Assembly (NCBI RefSeq): GCF_910592395.1
Contig: NC_088311.1
Coordinates: forward strand, 6,760,501 to 6,824,500
Reading direction: 5' to 3'
DNA length: 64,000 nucleotides
Source of the DNA: Lineus longissimus
Lineage: Eukaryota; Nemertea; Pilidiophora; Heteronemertea; Lineidae
Both the position numbers and the translations under genes were made by a program. Below, piece after piece: positions 21,546-33,100 of the stretch (positions are counted from its first letter, which is position 1; each line of letters starts with the position of its first letter). The notes beneath the pieces are model-generated. The model saw nothing but the letters and a program-made list of their open reading frames with translations. It was not told the origin of the DNA and searched no databases.

Positions 21546-23161
21546 TTATCTTCTGAACACACAGCACATTCTAAAAACTTCCAACGAGTCCTGACGAAAC
21601 TTTCTCCCTCCACCTAAGAAATATATGTAGAAATTAATTCCAAAATTAAAATTCCACAGCTCGGAAAACAGCCACCATTCAAACCAGTAGCGCGTGTACC
21701 AATAGCTGTCATTCATATCATATTTGATGAACAGATCACCAACTCTCTTTGGAATAGAGCAGATAAGATAGGCGAGTGACGTCATAAGAAGCAACACAGT
21801 CAAATTGGCCTCGGCGGGTTTTTTGACCGGCTTCCTTTCCATTTTCTTTCGTGCGGTCGCCGCCCGACGAACGTTGACAACAATGATTGTATTGCAGACG
21901 ATAAGAATTACAAATGGCCCGGCTGTACCGACGATAAGTTGATAAACATCCAACAGAGTCTCCACCCACTTTGCTCCTGGCGTATCCCGCAGAAGGTTAC
22001 CATTCGGGGGATCAGGGAGTTTGTAGCTGAAGAACTTCTGGACGTTGATGATGACCTGCGACAGGCCCGTGACAACAATGACCTTGACCGCCCGCGAGGC
22101 CGTACAGAGGGTGGTCGCCTTGAGCGGGTAGGTGACCGCAATGGCACGATCTATGCTCATCTCGGCCAGGAACAGACCAGAGGTCAGCGCGAATGTGTCC
22201 GTCCCATACCAAATAAAACTAGAATGGGAAAATATGTGTTGAAGTGCAGAGACTTTGTACAGGTGTTGACAGAACGACTTTAACGTGTCGAGGAAATACG
22301 TCAGCTTTAAGGCCCGTGTACACTAGCAAAATATTAGCAACATTTTTACATTTGTACACGTGTAGATCATAGGTAATTTCAAACCAAGTGTCAAGGCCAA
22401 CGCTTAATACGTTAACTTAATTTGGCGTTCGTCTCTTTCAATCCTCAGTTAAGTTAACGTCAGCGTTAGTGACAAAACTTGTTTTTTGAACAATCGGTTG
22501 TTCAAAGCCTGATTAGTTTAGTCACCGCTCCTAAACTTAGAGCGGAACCCTTGGGGTCACTCCGCTTAAACTTGGCGGCACCCCATTACGAAACCAAACT
22601 TATGTCGCGCTAACTTAGCGGTGACATTTTAGCGGCACCTTATCATCATTAGGATAACGGTTGAACAACCGGGCCCTGAGACTACCAAGCGCCCTATAGT
22701 TGGTTAGCACGGACTTCTCTTTGGTGTATAAGCCAGTCGTAGTGTAGCTCAACACCGATATCACAGCCCTGCAGTTTACAGAAAATCTACAGAAAGCAGT
22801 GTGCAGTGCTTGCCCACCTTAAAAATCCTAAGTTTGCTACGAGTCCTTTTCCGAGTCCATGAAACACCAGTACTTTATAGGCCATAATCGTGATGAGGAC
22901 GAAAGAGTCCACAACGGCCAAGCCAGCCATGTAGATACACGTTCCGATTCGACGATTCCCCTTCTTCAGCGTGACAAACAGAGACATGATATTCCCCGGG
23001 ATGCCGATGACCATGGTAAAGATCTGAAACCACTTGGTCAAGACCTCAGTCCCCAATTGCATCCAGGCATAGGACTGGTCGTCCAGTGGCGTGAAGATGA
23101 TTTCTAACGGCTCCGTAGATGATTGAGACTCTCCGGAAAAATTTTTGTTGTACATGTACAT
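21546..23161 (-). CDS. Rhodopsin-type G-protein-coupled receptor
   Basis: Two exons, 23161-22818 and 22218-21546, join in phase 2 to give 338 residues. The N-terminus has a possible N-glycosylation site (NFS). TM1 holds GIPGNIMSLFV with the conserved Asn, and TM2 holds AGLAVVDSFVL with the conserved Asp. TM3 ends in EMSIDRAIAVTYP, a DRY variant reading DRA. TM5 to TM7 follow: TM6 has AYLICSIPKR in place of CWxP, and TM7 ends INFYIYFLGGGRKFR in place of NPxxY. The tail has a CC pair that may be palmitoylated. This is the pattern of invertebrate neuropeptide-type class A receptors. Neither the start of TM3 nor extracellular loop 2 has the usual disulfide Cys. The ligand cannot be read from sequence. 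The intron contains a short inverted-repeat element. Confidence 0.8.
22490..22680. mobile_element. Degenerate inverted-repeat element (MITE-like) in the GPCR intron
   Basis: The left side reads CGGTTGTTCAAAG...GTCACCGCT. The right side, reverse-complemented, reads CAGGGCCCGGTTGTTCAAC...GTCACCGCTAAG. The arms match imperfectly over about 70 bases. There is no coding capacity and target duplications are not clear, so the class is left open. Confidence 0.45.
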
Positions 23162-25623
23162 CTTTCAAAGTTTCCTAGTGGTAAACAGTGATGACACTAG
23201 AAATAGGGGAGTATATTCAAGTGCCAATACCTGTCAATTCACGTTGGCATAATGAATCGACTAAAATCAGCACCTGAAATGCTCTTCCTAAACTTGAACT
23301 TTTAGGGGCGATCGCAACTACGAGATCATGAGATGGCACATCTGGCCGGCGGTATCTTCTTTAAATGCCGCTATTTAGAGAGCGTTTGACGCACAAGGCC
23401 TTTGCTATTTTATGGCGCTGCCAAAGAACAGAGGTCTTGGGCGTCGCACTCTATATAACGGTTGTCTTTTTTTACCGTTGTCCAGTTTTTTACTTGTTAT
23501 CATTTTTACCTGTTGCCATTTTACCTGTAGCTTTTATCCCTTGTTGCCTGTTTTACCCGCCGGGCCTTTCTTTACCGTATATTAGTAACCTCTTTTACCG
23601 TCGCCTTGTTCACCTAGGATCACTGGCAAAACCCAGGAGCAATTGATGAACATCCAAGTACCGCAGTTCCTGAACTGCTGGCTCTCTGTTTCCCCGGCAA
23701 CAGCGAAACTGTTGTCGATATATACATGCATGCATGTTTATAAGAGCAGCCACCACTGACCAATTTCATTGGCTTGTTTGCTCGGTGTCATTTGATAGGC
23801 ATATAGGCTATAAATGTACCAGAAGTTTCGTATCTATCAAATTTCAAACTAGTAATTGTAATGGTGATTTGTAATGATATACACATTATATACGTCGTGT
23901 TAGCTTTCCTTTTTGTAGCACCCACTCCATTATTGTCGCGCTCTTCACGATGATGTTTTTCTTCTTCCTGATTCAATACTGAATGACATACGAGACGAAG
24001 CATTTTTCTTGGAGAATATGGCGTCGCCAACTGAGGCCGGTTCTTGTGGAAATGATTGACGCTTGTACGAGGAATACATTTAGTGCTGAATCTGACTTGC
24101 CCAAGGGGCCCTTACTGTGTATATTAGTCACCTGAAGATGGCCAAATTAGCCCATCTGCTCCTGCCAATGGTCCCCATTTAACCCCTCTTCTGAACTCAA
24201 CATTCAATCCAATGCACGCACAATGCACGCACAATGCACATGATCAGGGCCACTGAGGCATTGTATTCCGTTCTCGCCTATCATTTATTTGGTGCACGTT
24301 TTTCAATCGAAAAAAACGCTCAAATTATTTATAAAATCTAGTTCACCAGACGCAGAAATACGAATAGAACACAAATATCTGAATCAGGCAACTCGACTAG
24401 GATGCTGGAACTCCCAATCGACATTTTTTGGGAGGAGAGGAACGCCCATTTGTCAGAAATGTGGGCGCCATGACAATTTTTTGCGCACTGCACAAAAATC
24501 TTGAAATACTGCATCAAAAGTGAAATAAACGGGTCAAAATATATGTATGTTTGAGCTATGATATCTTATCTATCAACATACCGTCCAAAAAGACTTTACT
24601 TGCGAAAAGAAACGTGTAAAATCTATTTTGTTTTAGGAGAAATTTTGAAGCTCCGCTCAGTGAATCTACCACCTGGCAGACGATTGTGTGATGACGTCAT
24701 GTCGGAGAAATAGACTCTTTCACCAGTCTCCGCCATTCGCTCATTATAGAGACTGGTACTTGACGGCAAGTCACTCGTCATGAAGTCGATTTGGGGCGTA
24801 CGGTGACCGGTCACTTGTTTTTCTGTAGGATGGGTAGCCTCGATCCAAGTGAATAATCTGCAATACCAGAGCGCTCGGTATGACAGTCCATCCACTGTGA
24901 GCACTGAAAATGTATGGCTCGCCTCGGGTAAATCATGGAGGTATTATTAAGAAATCAACCACTGAACCAGGCTTCCTCGACCCTCCGCTGCAGTGAGATC
25001 AATTCTAAACGTGGAAACGATGTGATTTTGACTGACTAAAGGCTTTGGATTAAAGGTGAATTACTACACTACCGGGACAGAGGATTGCGTCATCCTAATT
25101 TGATTTCCTTGCGGTGAGGAACTAGGCTGCCGATGTACAGCGTAGCGGATCGAGGCTATTATGATGGGCTATAGGAAGGTCCAATGCATCGGGCGTGTAG
25201 TACAATACTTGCTTGATTGGCGCTCTTTATATTTTTCGCCACGAGCGCTCTTCTTTAGAATTTCTCCTTATTATGTTCGAAATCGAGGCTGCAGATCAAT
25301 TTTGCGATTTTGTGTAGAAGCCAGAGCTGAAGATTCGTGTTTTAAATTCGCTTTTATGCGGATACAGGTGCAGAAATAAGCAATAAAATGTATTGGACAG
25401 AAATACCAAATCCCCATTTATCATGCAGTATGAGGTGCTTACGATTGACCGTGCTGACTTATACCTAATTACACATATCGGATCAAGCACTTCCTTATCC
25501 TGTCGCCCTGGCCTTGCCACACAAGCGATTTTGTATCTGGGTCATCGTCACAATCATGGGGAATTCGACGTGGATATGATCTTTCCTGCTTCCATAGTTA
25601 TCTAGAACTTTGCCTTGCTTGTT
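23162..25623. other. Intergenic region, no gene recognised
   Basis: About 2.4 kb of non-coding-looking DNA lies between the GPCR and C6orf62 genes. Around 23470-23590 there is a pyrimidine-rich stretch with repeated TTTTACC(T)GTTG-like words. Short frames elsewhere lack splice sites or recognisable domains. Confidence 0.4.
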
Positions 25624-25633
25624 GCCATCTTGG
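25624..25633 (-). promoter_or_regulatory. YY1-type motif just upstream of C6orf62
   Basis: GCCATCTTGG, the reverse complement of CCAAGATGGC, is the core YY1 site and lies 25 bases before the start codon. YY1 sites near starts of constitutive genes are common knowledge; occupancy here is an inference. Confidence 0.35.
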
Positions 25634-25657
25634 GGTAGTACCCTTTAGCCACCCAGA

Positions 25658-27666
25658 ATGAGCGATCCGCACAGCCGGAAGGCCCAGGCTGTCAGTCGTT
25701 TGAGACACCAGTTGCGTAAGAAGAGAGAATCGTTGGCTGACCAATTCGACTTCAAAATGTTTGTTGTCTTTCACTTCAAAAGAAATAATGAAAAGGTACT
25801 TGTTTGTTATAAGAATTTTTTTTAAAATAATTAATTTTAACTTGCTATTGATTTTCCTATGCTATTGTCCTTAAAAATATATTGTGCAAATTTGTTGGGA
25901 CCAGTGATCAGTGATGATACAGGGCAAGGGTTCAAGTATGCCAAAGTCACAAGGAGGAGCATTTCTTTATTGATTGCAGTTATTTTTTCATTGTTTGTCT
26001 GTTTTCAGAAGAAACCATGTGCTGTATATGAAATTGAGGAGGTTTTTCCTGTCATGACAAACAATTATGAAGATAGCATACTCAAAGGTGTCAAGGTACG
26101 CAGAGAAATGCTCAATGCACACGTTCTTAATAAACAAGTTTAAGTTGCAAAAATTACTGGCAGTGAGGTAGTGGAGGATCCTGAGCATTTATCCAGCCCA
26201 TAAAAAGAGAAAAAGAGTGCATGTGCTCACTTGTAAAAGTATAAAAGAACTTGTGCAAAAAAATTCAATCCTATAGTCGGGATCATGTAATTGTCCAACT
26301 AGGCCTACACATTTCTTTTGTGAGTTGAACATTGAGTGGTACTTCAGCCTCAAATTCAAATGAAATGTGAACTGATGTCGTCCATCTTGCATGTGTTGGC
26401 CTCTGCTGTAATGTTGTTATTTGCTCAAATCTGATCAATCTGCAACATTTGAGAATCAAAGTAAAATAGTTCATAGTAAATGTTTATCAAAAATATTTAA
26501 AATTGGGATTATGTAATTTTTGTCTACATTTCATCCATTTCTCTTCTCTTCTAGGAGGAAGCCTATACATACGAAAGTTCATTAGAATTACTTGAGAAAG
26601 ATGTGGTTCAGTTTCATGCGCCAAGATGGCAGTCAATGCGGAAAGATGTGATCGGATGTACCACCGAGATGGACTTCTTCTTGTGGCCTCGCCATGACAT
26701 TGATTCGATTGAATGTCTGCTCTTCTCCCGATGGAAAAATAGTGCTGACGAACCTTATAAACCAATCAAGGTGAGTGAGGCAGGCATTCACGTTTGAAGG
26801 GAGTAATCACATTCAAGCCCCACCACAATGGCCCAGTACTCTGGTTTTTGCACAGTGGCCCAAAAGGATGTTGACATTAAAATCTGAAGCAGACTATTGT
26901 CATCTATTGTACATGCAGTACTGCTAATGTATTTACTTGTATGCCTTGTGCAAGAGAACTGAGTTGTAGTCTAGCTGGATGTGTACCTGCATGAACTGAC
27001 CCCACCATATACATCAACTCCATTAATCATGTATCGCTTTTTTAGGCTGAATACAGCTTCCAATGCAAAGACTACGAGAAACAACTACTACGCCTCATCC
27101 CGAAACGCGATAAAAGCGGACTGATCATTAACAACCCGACGCAATCCATGTTTCTCTTTGTGGATAAACAAGATGTCCAGACTGCAAACAAGCGAGTCAT
27201 CATGTTCAAATTGACTAGCGCTTGTTTGTATCTTCCACAGGTTAGTAGTACAGTAGAACCTCTATTACGGACACCATGGGGACTGACAAGTGATGTCCCT
27301 TATAGAGAGGTGTCCTCATTAGAGAGGTCAACTTCAATTGAAACAACCGGTTTCGGACCGGCGTTAGTGTCCTTGATAGAGAGTTTGTCCATCAAGGGAG
27401 GTAGGCAGAGGATGACAAGAATGGTATTTTAAATCAGGGAGCCTATCCAGTATGATTATGACTTTCTACTCTCAGTAGTATTTCTCTTTGCACAAGGAAA
27501 ACGAGGCTTGGCTAACACCTCATATTCACCCAGCAGATCGAATGATATTTTCTCTGCCAACACAGACTACCATTACATCATGTCACCATGCCTTATTTTT
27601 CAGGACCAATTGATGATTTGGGGCCCAGGAACAGTGGACGAAATCATGGAGCCATATCTTTACTGA
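25658..27666 (+). CDS. C6orf62: C6orf62 homologue
   Basis: Five exons, 25658-25795, 26009-26095, 26555-26770, 27046-27240 and 27604-27666, are all joined in phase 0 and give 232 residues; the human protein has 229. The strongest matches to the vertebrate family are the start [16 protein letters not shown], then [53 protein letters not shown] and CLYLPQ. This is a small intracellular protein without a well-established function, conserved outside vertebrates. A long 3' UTR probably follows. A decayed pogo-like repeat sits in the last intron. Confidence 0.95.
27251..27410 (+). mobile_element. Dispersed repeat resembling pogo/Tigger termini, copy 1
   Basis: It begins CAGTAGAACCTCTATTACGGACACC and contains GAGAGGTGTCCTCATTAGAGAGGTC. 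This wording is typical of non-autonomous pogo/Tc1-like elements. Two diverged copies lie near 30876 and 44598. It is located in the last intron of C6orf62. Confidence 0.5.
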
Positions 27667-30328
27667 ACTGCTGGTATCTTCTAGCGGCAGCAAGCTTGAG
27701 GGTGAAGACAGTACTGAACGCATTTCTCCGTTATGGCATTTTTTATCACGATTCTTTTGTTTTGTTTGAAAGTTATTTGTGGAACTGTTTTGTTTTGTGC
27801 GGAAGCTTGGATGAAATCTAAGCTGTTCTCAATGATGCTACAGGCCTGCATCACTTTTGTTTTTGAACTCTGTGTTGGCAAACGGTGTAGCTGGTATTGG
27901 CTGGAACATATCGCAGTGTTCTCCAATTAGTTTTTTTCTTGGTGAAAGTCAGAAAATATTCAGTCTTGTGACGAAGTAATGTGAGGGACTCCAGTGTTTC
28001 TTACTCTACTAGTTGAGCACCAACCATTCTCTAAACTTTCTTGGAGTTGCACTCCCGAGTTGAGCAGAATTGCTAACAATATTAAAACTTTCTTAGCTTT
28101 GCGTGCACCGTGTCGGCAAAATGGCAGAAGTTTAATAATTTATCTTCTCTGATTATATCTGTCCAGTGATGTTCACTCCATAATCCTTCGGGCCACCTTT
28201 ATGTTATCTCAAAGGTAGGATAATTTTGGGAAATAGGCAAATTTTGAGGGGCATTTTTCATCTTCTGTGAAAATCTTGTATATTTTTGTTGGGTATTTAC
28301 TGTACTTAGCTTAGGATTATATTTTATTAAGAGGGCATGTCAGGAAAATGGAGTACCAACTGAATCAACTCATATTGAATGCCCCGGGTGGGTTGGTGGG
28401 TTTTACGGGTTAAAATTCCATTGCTGCACATTTTCCGTCGTGTACCTTCCCTTGATATTCAGAGTTGGTGGATACCCATGATCACGATTGTGTTGACATA
28501 AGTGATTGCAGCAAAGTCTTCATCTTTTGTTGCGAATTATGTAAAGCAACTGTAAATATATGCCTTTTCTCACTCTGAAGTGGTTAAAAACTTACAATAG
28601 TTATAATTCCTCCTAGGTAGATTAGATTAGGAATTATCATTTGGTTGGTTTATATATGCATTCAAACTTCTGCCTCCTGTAGATTCACTTAAAGAAACCT
28701 TTTCCTAACCAGCTACCCCCTAGTGTGAGTGTTGTCGTTTTGCTGTGCCCTACATGTCCACGAATTGGTAGACTTGCAGAAAATTTCATGCAGAAAATTA
28801 GATTTTCAACCTTTTTGTTGAATCGGTGATGGCCATACAGTGTTTGTTTACAAAGGTTAAGTAAGACTTAAGTTGTACTCTCATTCCGTGTATGATCTTG
28901 ACTGGAGACGAGCACTGCATACAGGTTCAAATGTATTGTAAATTTGTAAAAGGTTGGTGAATAGACTGAGTGCTGATGTACAGAGAATTCTTGTCAATAA
29001 TATATACCAATCATAATGCTCTATAGTAATAATTTGTTGATTTTTCTAAGAAAAAGAAATGAATTGGGGGGCAAAATATCAACTTCGATTTTAGATTTGA
29101 ATTTTGTACAAACCACCCTTCAGTTATGATTGGGTGTGTCTTATTGACAAGCATCTTCAGTTTTTAGTTATATGATGTACAGGAATATTGTTGTATATAC
29201 AATACAATTGACTACCTATGATATGAGGATTGCTATGTAGAAATACTCCGTATTTCACAAAGTCCTTTATTTTCTAGCGAATTTCGAATAGATGATTTCC
29301 TTCATAAAATAAGGAGGGCAATTTATGTACATGTACATTGTTTCTATGTACATTTACTGGTATATATTGTGTCATTTCAAAGTGTGCCATGGGAATTATG
29401 AGGACTCTAGTATCTAAGTTAGACCATTGGTTCTGCATGGTTTTGGTGTTCAAGACGGTGCAAAGAACCAGTTTGTATCATTGCTAGACAAAGCATCCTT
29501 ATATAATTTGATATTACATTGCTTTTATCATTGCAAATGTGCAACATGTATATTTTGATAATCGCCCAGTTGCTTAAGGCATGGGAATGTCCTCGAGTTT
29601 TAGGGGTTCAATTCAGGCAGGACCATCTCCATATGACAAGGCTACAGGATGTTACAGGCTTCCGATTTCTTCTTTGGTACTGATCGTTTCAATGGACTTC
29701 TTCTTCTATTTATTCAAGGTTCAATGTATTCAGGACAAAGTATTGCGTGTATTAGGACACAGACAGTGACAAAGATGATTCCTTGGGTGAAATGCTGTCT
29801 TTTATTGTTTGAATACGTGAACAGTTGTCCTTGATAGCGGAACACATGTTTACCCTTGATGGGTCCAAGCGATTAAAATAGGAACAAATCAAATGCTTTA
29901 TTGTACCTAATTTAATCTTTTTCCTGTAAAAAGAATTGTAAATAGGTTTTATTGTTTTGTACATTTACTTTTTTCAATGCTGGTTTACAAGGGATTCTGA
30001 TGGAAACAAAGCACAAGAGTGCCCTCAGCCATTTTAACACAGGGCAGTTGGTTGAGAAACACTTACACCATTTCAGAACTGTTGATATTTTGCCACTAAA
30101 ATAGCTTAAACATTAATCAGCCTCATTTGAATTTATACTGGAGCCATATTGAATGTTTAACAAGTTTAAAAATAGGCACTATAATGAATGAAATTCGAAG
30201 CCCAATAATTTTTTTCGCAAAGCGAGTTTATTTACAGTAATAGGTCTATTCGGATTTCTTTACTTTAGAATGGTAATAGATTATATAAATACTTGTAAAT
30301 AGCTGGATAGATAGATAGATAGAATAAA
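27667..30328 (+). other. Probable long 3' UTR of C6orf62
   Basis: AT-rich, gene-free sequence follows the C6orf62 stop. It contains a short GATA microsatellite at about 30306-30322 that runs into AATAAA at 30323-30328. A 2.6-kb 3' UTR is plausible for this gene, but an earlier polyadenylation site cannot be excluded. Confidence 0.4.
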
Positions 30329-32650
30329 TCAAAGTGGCTATGTGAGGTTCCTCATTTCTTAACATGTATATAGAGCAATAGGAATCTTAATTGTAAATAG
30401 AGTAGGTTCTGACATATGCTCCTGCTTTTAAAGCGGTTGTGAGATTTTGTGCTTCATCCTCGATCATCATTGCTGTGAGAGACATGGACCGTGACTTTCA
30501 AAACATGATCCCTGAAAACTTAAGTTGTGGGCCAGCTTTAAATTGACAACCGTGACAAAAGTCAGAAATCCGAAATCATTAAAGAGCAAAGTGAGTTGCA
30601 TAGTGGTGCTATGGGTGAAGATCTTTGGTATTGTCTTCGGTCCCACTAAATCTCACACCCTTCTTTTACCTGAAAGGGGGACTATTGGCAAGAGCTCGGG
30701 GGGGTCAATTTGGTATTGTTCAAGCAACTAGTAAGTCACGAACGGCAAACGCCTTTGAGTTTCATAAGCCAGTTTAAGTTGTACACCACTCAGACAAGCA
30801 ATACCAATTTGAATGTTTGGTTTTGATATTTTGAAACATTGAGATAGTTGAGAGCATCTTATCTGTAAGGATATTCAGTTGAACACCATCGTCATGAGAG
30901 TTGCTGTCCTTACGAGGGAGGTGTCCTGATCAGAGAGGTAAAATTAAATCAAAGTTAGTCGGAACCAAAATCAGTGTCTGACTTGGAGCTCTTCAGCTGC
31001 ACTTTATAGTAATGGTAAGGTGCTGTTATCTTAAAAGACCTGATGGTTCTGGACAATTTTACAGTATTGTTGATATCAGGAGTGGGTCCTAAACTGAAGG
31101 ATCACCAGCTTTGGGTACCATCATATTTGCCAGTGGGCACATCAAGCATTTTACACTTTATAACAGTTCAAAAAGGATTTTCAAAGCACTGTAATCAGCT
31201 ATGTCCTGCCCACTGGAAGAACTTTAAAATGTATAGCTTCTGCTTAAAATATAGCATTGTTGACGTCTGAATGATCAGCACAGCTACATGTATCCACTGG
31301 CAAATATGGTAATAGCCTTTTGGCGATTCATTTTCTCAAGTTCTGTATCAAAGGTGTTTGTAATTATTGTAAATTTTACCTTGATACTCGAGAGGAAAGT
31401 AGAATTTTTATTGTCACATGCCTCTTGCGTTAAAATATAATGGAATATCAAAAAATAAACTATTTTTGTGTACATAGTTAGTTTTCTTCATGTCTTGCTT
31501 TCAACAGTTTTCACAATTGTGCCTCAGATTGAGTAACTGGTTGTAAGCAATGGGAGATATATTTGAGTACATTTTCCAAGGGATCCAAGAGAGGTTTCAC
31601 CCCTAAATTGCTATGAAAGGATTCCGGCTCGTCCACTGTGGCCTGTAACATTGATATTCATTGCAGCACCAGACATTGTGTCGATGGTCTTGGCACAACC
31701 TGTCGTATTCCCAGTGTCTTTGGCATAAAAATGGCATATTTACTGTGGTTAAGATTAAAATGTGACCTGCGGCAGCAAAACCAGCACAGAAGAAATGCCT
31801 AAATGACACCAGGAGATGGAAGAAACTGATCTTCTCAAACTTCACAAAAGGCAGACAATGGTGAAATGAAGAACCACTCCATCTCAACCTGCAAAGCTTG
31901 GAACAACATACACCTTTGTTTTGCTGAGATGGGTCATAGATGTACAGCATGGCAAGACCAATTCGTTTATTTGGGGCATGAACAACTAACTTTGTGTCCC
32001 TAATCCAAAACAGGTCCTCCCACTGGCGGTGGGCAAAAGGGACCAACACAGGGAAAGGACCAATACACCATTCACTGACATGAAGGCTGCTATTGTTTGA
32101 GCCACTCCCTGGAATTAGACCAGATAGGAAATAGGACTCGTTTGAGATTCGACAAGATAAATGCTCTGCCGCCTGATGAGAAGGAGTGCCCGGGCTTCAA
32201 CTTGATCATCCTGACATAACCAGTGGTTTTCAATATACTCTGCCTGTTGATGACGTAGGAGTAAAAAAAAAGCCTGATCTCGGGATGAAACTTGATAGCT
32301 GCATAATAAGAGGCATCTGCCTAAGCTTACTATTTCCTTTCCTAACTTTTTGGTCCTGTGGGGCAACAGGTTGCCTGGGAGCACCACTTTTCATCCCAAA
32401 CCAGCATGAAAAACATGTTTTTCAGAGATGCCTAAGGGGACTCCTCAGCTATATCAGCCCTGATTTTGATGACCAGAGAGAAACTAGGTGTTCAGAAAGA
32501 CATCAGATCTATCAGACAAGATACTCTTCAGGTGGATCCATCAGACACATTTGAGCTATAAAATAGGGTAGATGTAGAATGCTGATGCGACACTCTGGAA
32601 TTTGGGAGGCATAACACTGATGATAAACCAGCAAAACAGAACACTTATAT
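30329..32650. other. Intergenic region between C6orf62 and ATMIN, with a decayed repeat
   Basis: No gene was recognised. A diverged copy of the pogo-like repeat lies at about 30876-30985 (GGAGGTGTCCTGATCAGAGAGGT). Around 31600-32550 both strands have 100-150 codon frames with Cys-rich translations, but these overlap each other and lack domains or splice sites. Confidence 0.4.
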
Positions 32651-33100
32651 ATATACTATCAAAATAATTTATTTTATATGACATCGACAAGAAGCATTAG
32701 ATACTATAGTGAGGAAATAAATATACATGTACAATGAATGTAATACATTTCCAATGTACATGTGTGTAAGCATAGGACACAACACAATCTAAGCAATCTA
32801 AATCTGGTAAAGGACCAGAGTGGTTCAAACATGCTTTTTGGCAAATGATTACTCGCTTGCTAACTCAATCGCAAAACGATGCGTAGATTCGATCCCCAAA
32901 ATATTTTAACTCGATACTAACCTCATAGGCAGATCCACGAGAAATTAAAACTTAAATCGTCCACCTCTTCCAGCATTATTGATTACTGGACAATTACAGT
33001 CATGACTGTACAAACAAAAAACCTTAATGATATTTAACAAGCCGGGTTAACATCTGGAAAAATGAGTTGCCAGGCAAGGTATCTACTAGACAAGAATACC

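Noticed and set aside
31603-32554. Overlapping 120-150 codon frames on both strands between C6orf62 and ATMIN
   Set aside because: No splice sites, domains or start context; Cys- and His-rich translations in converging 3' regions are not convincing.
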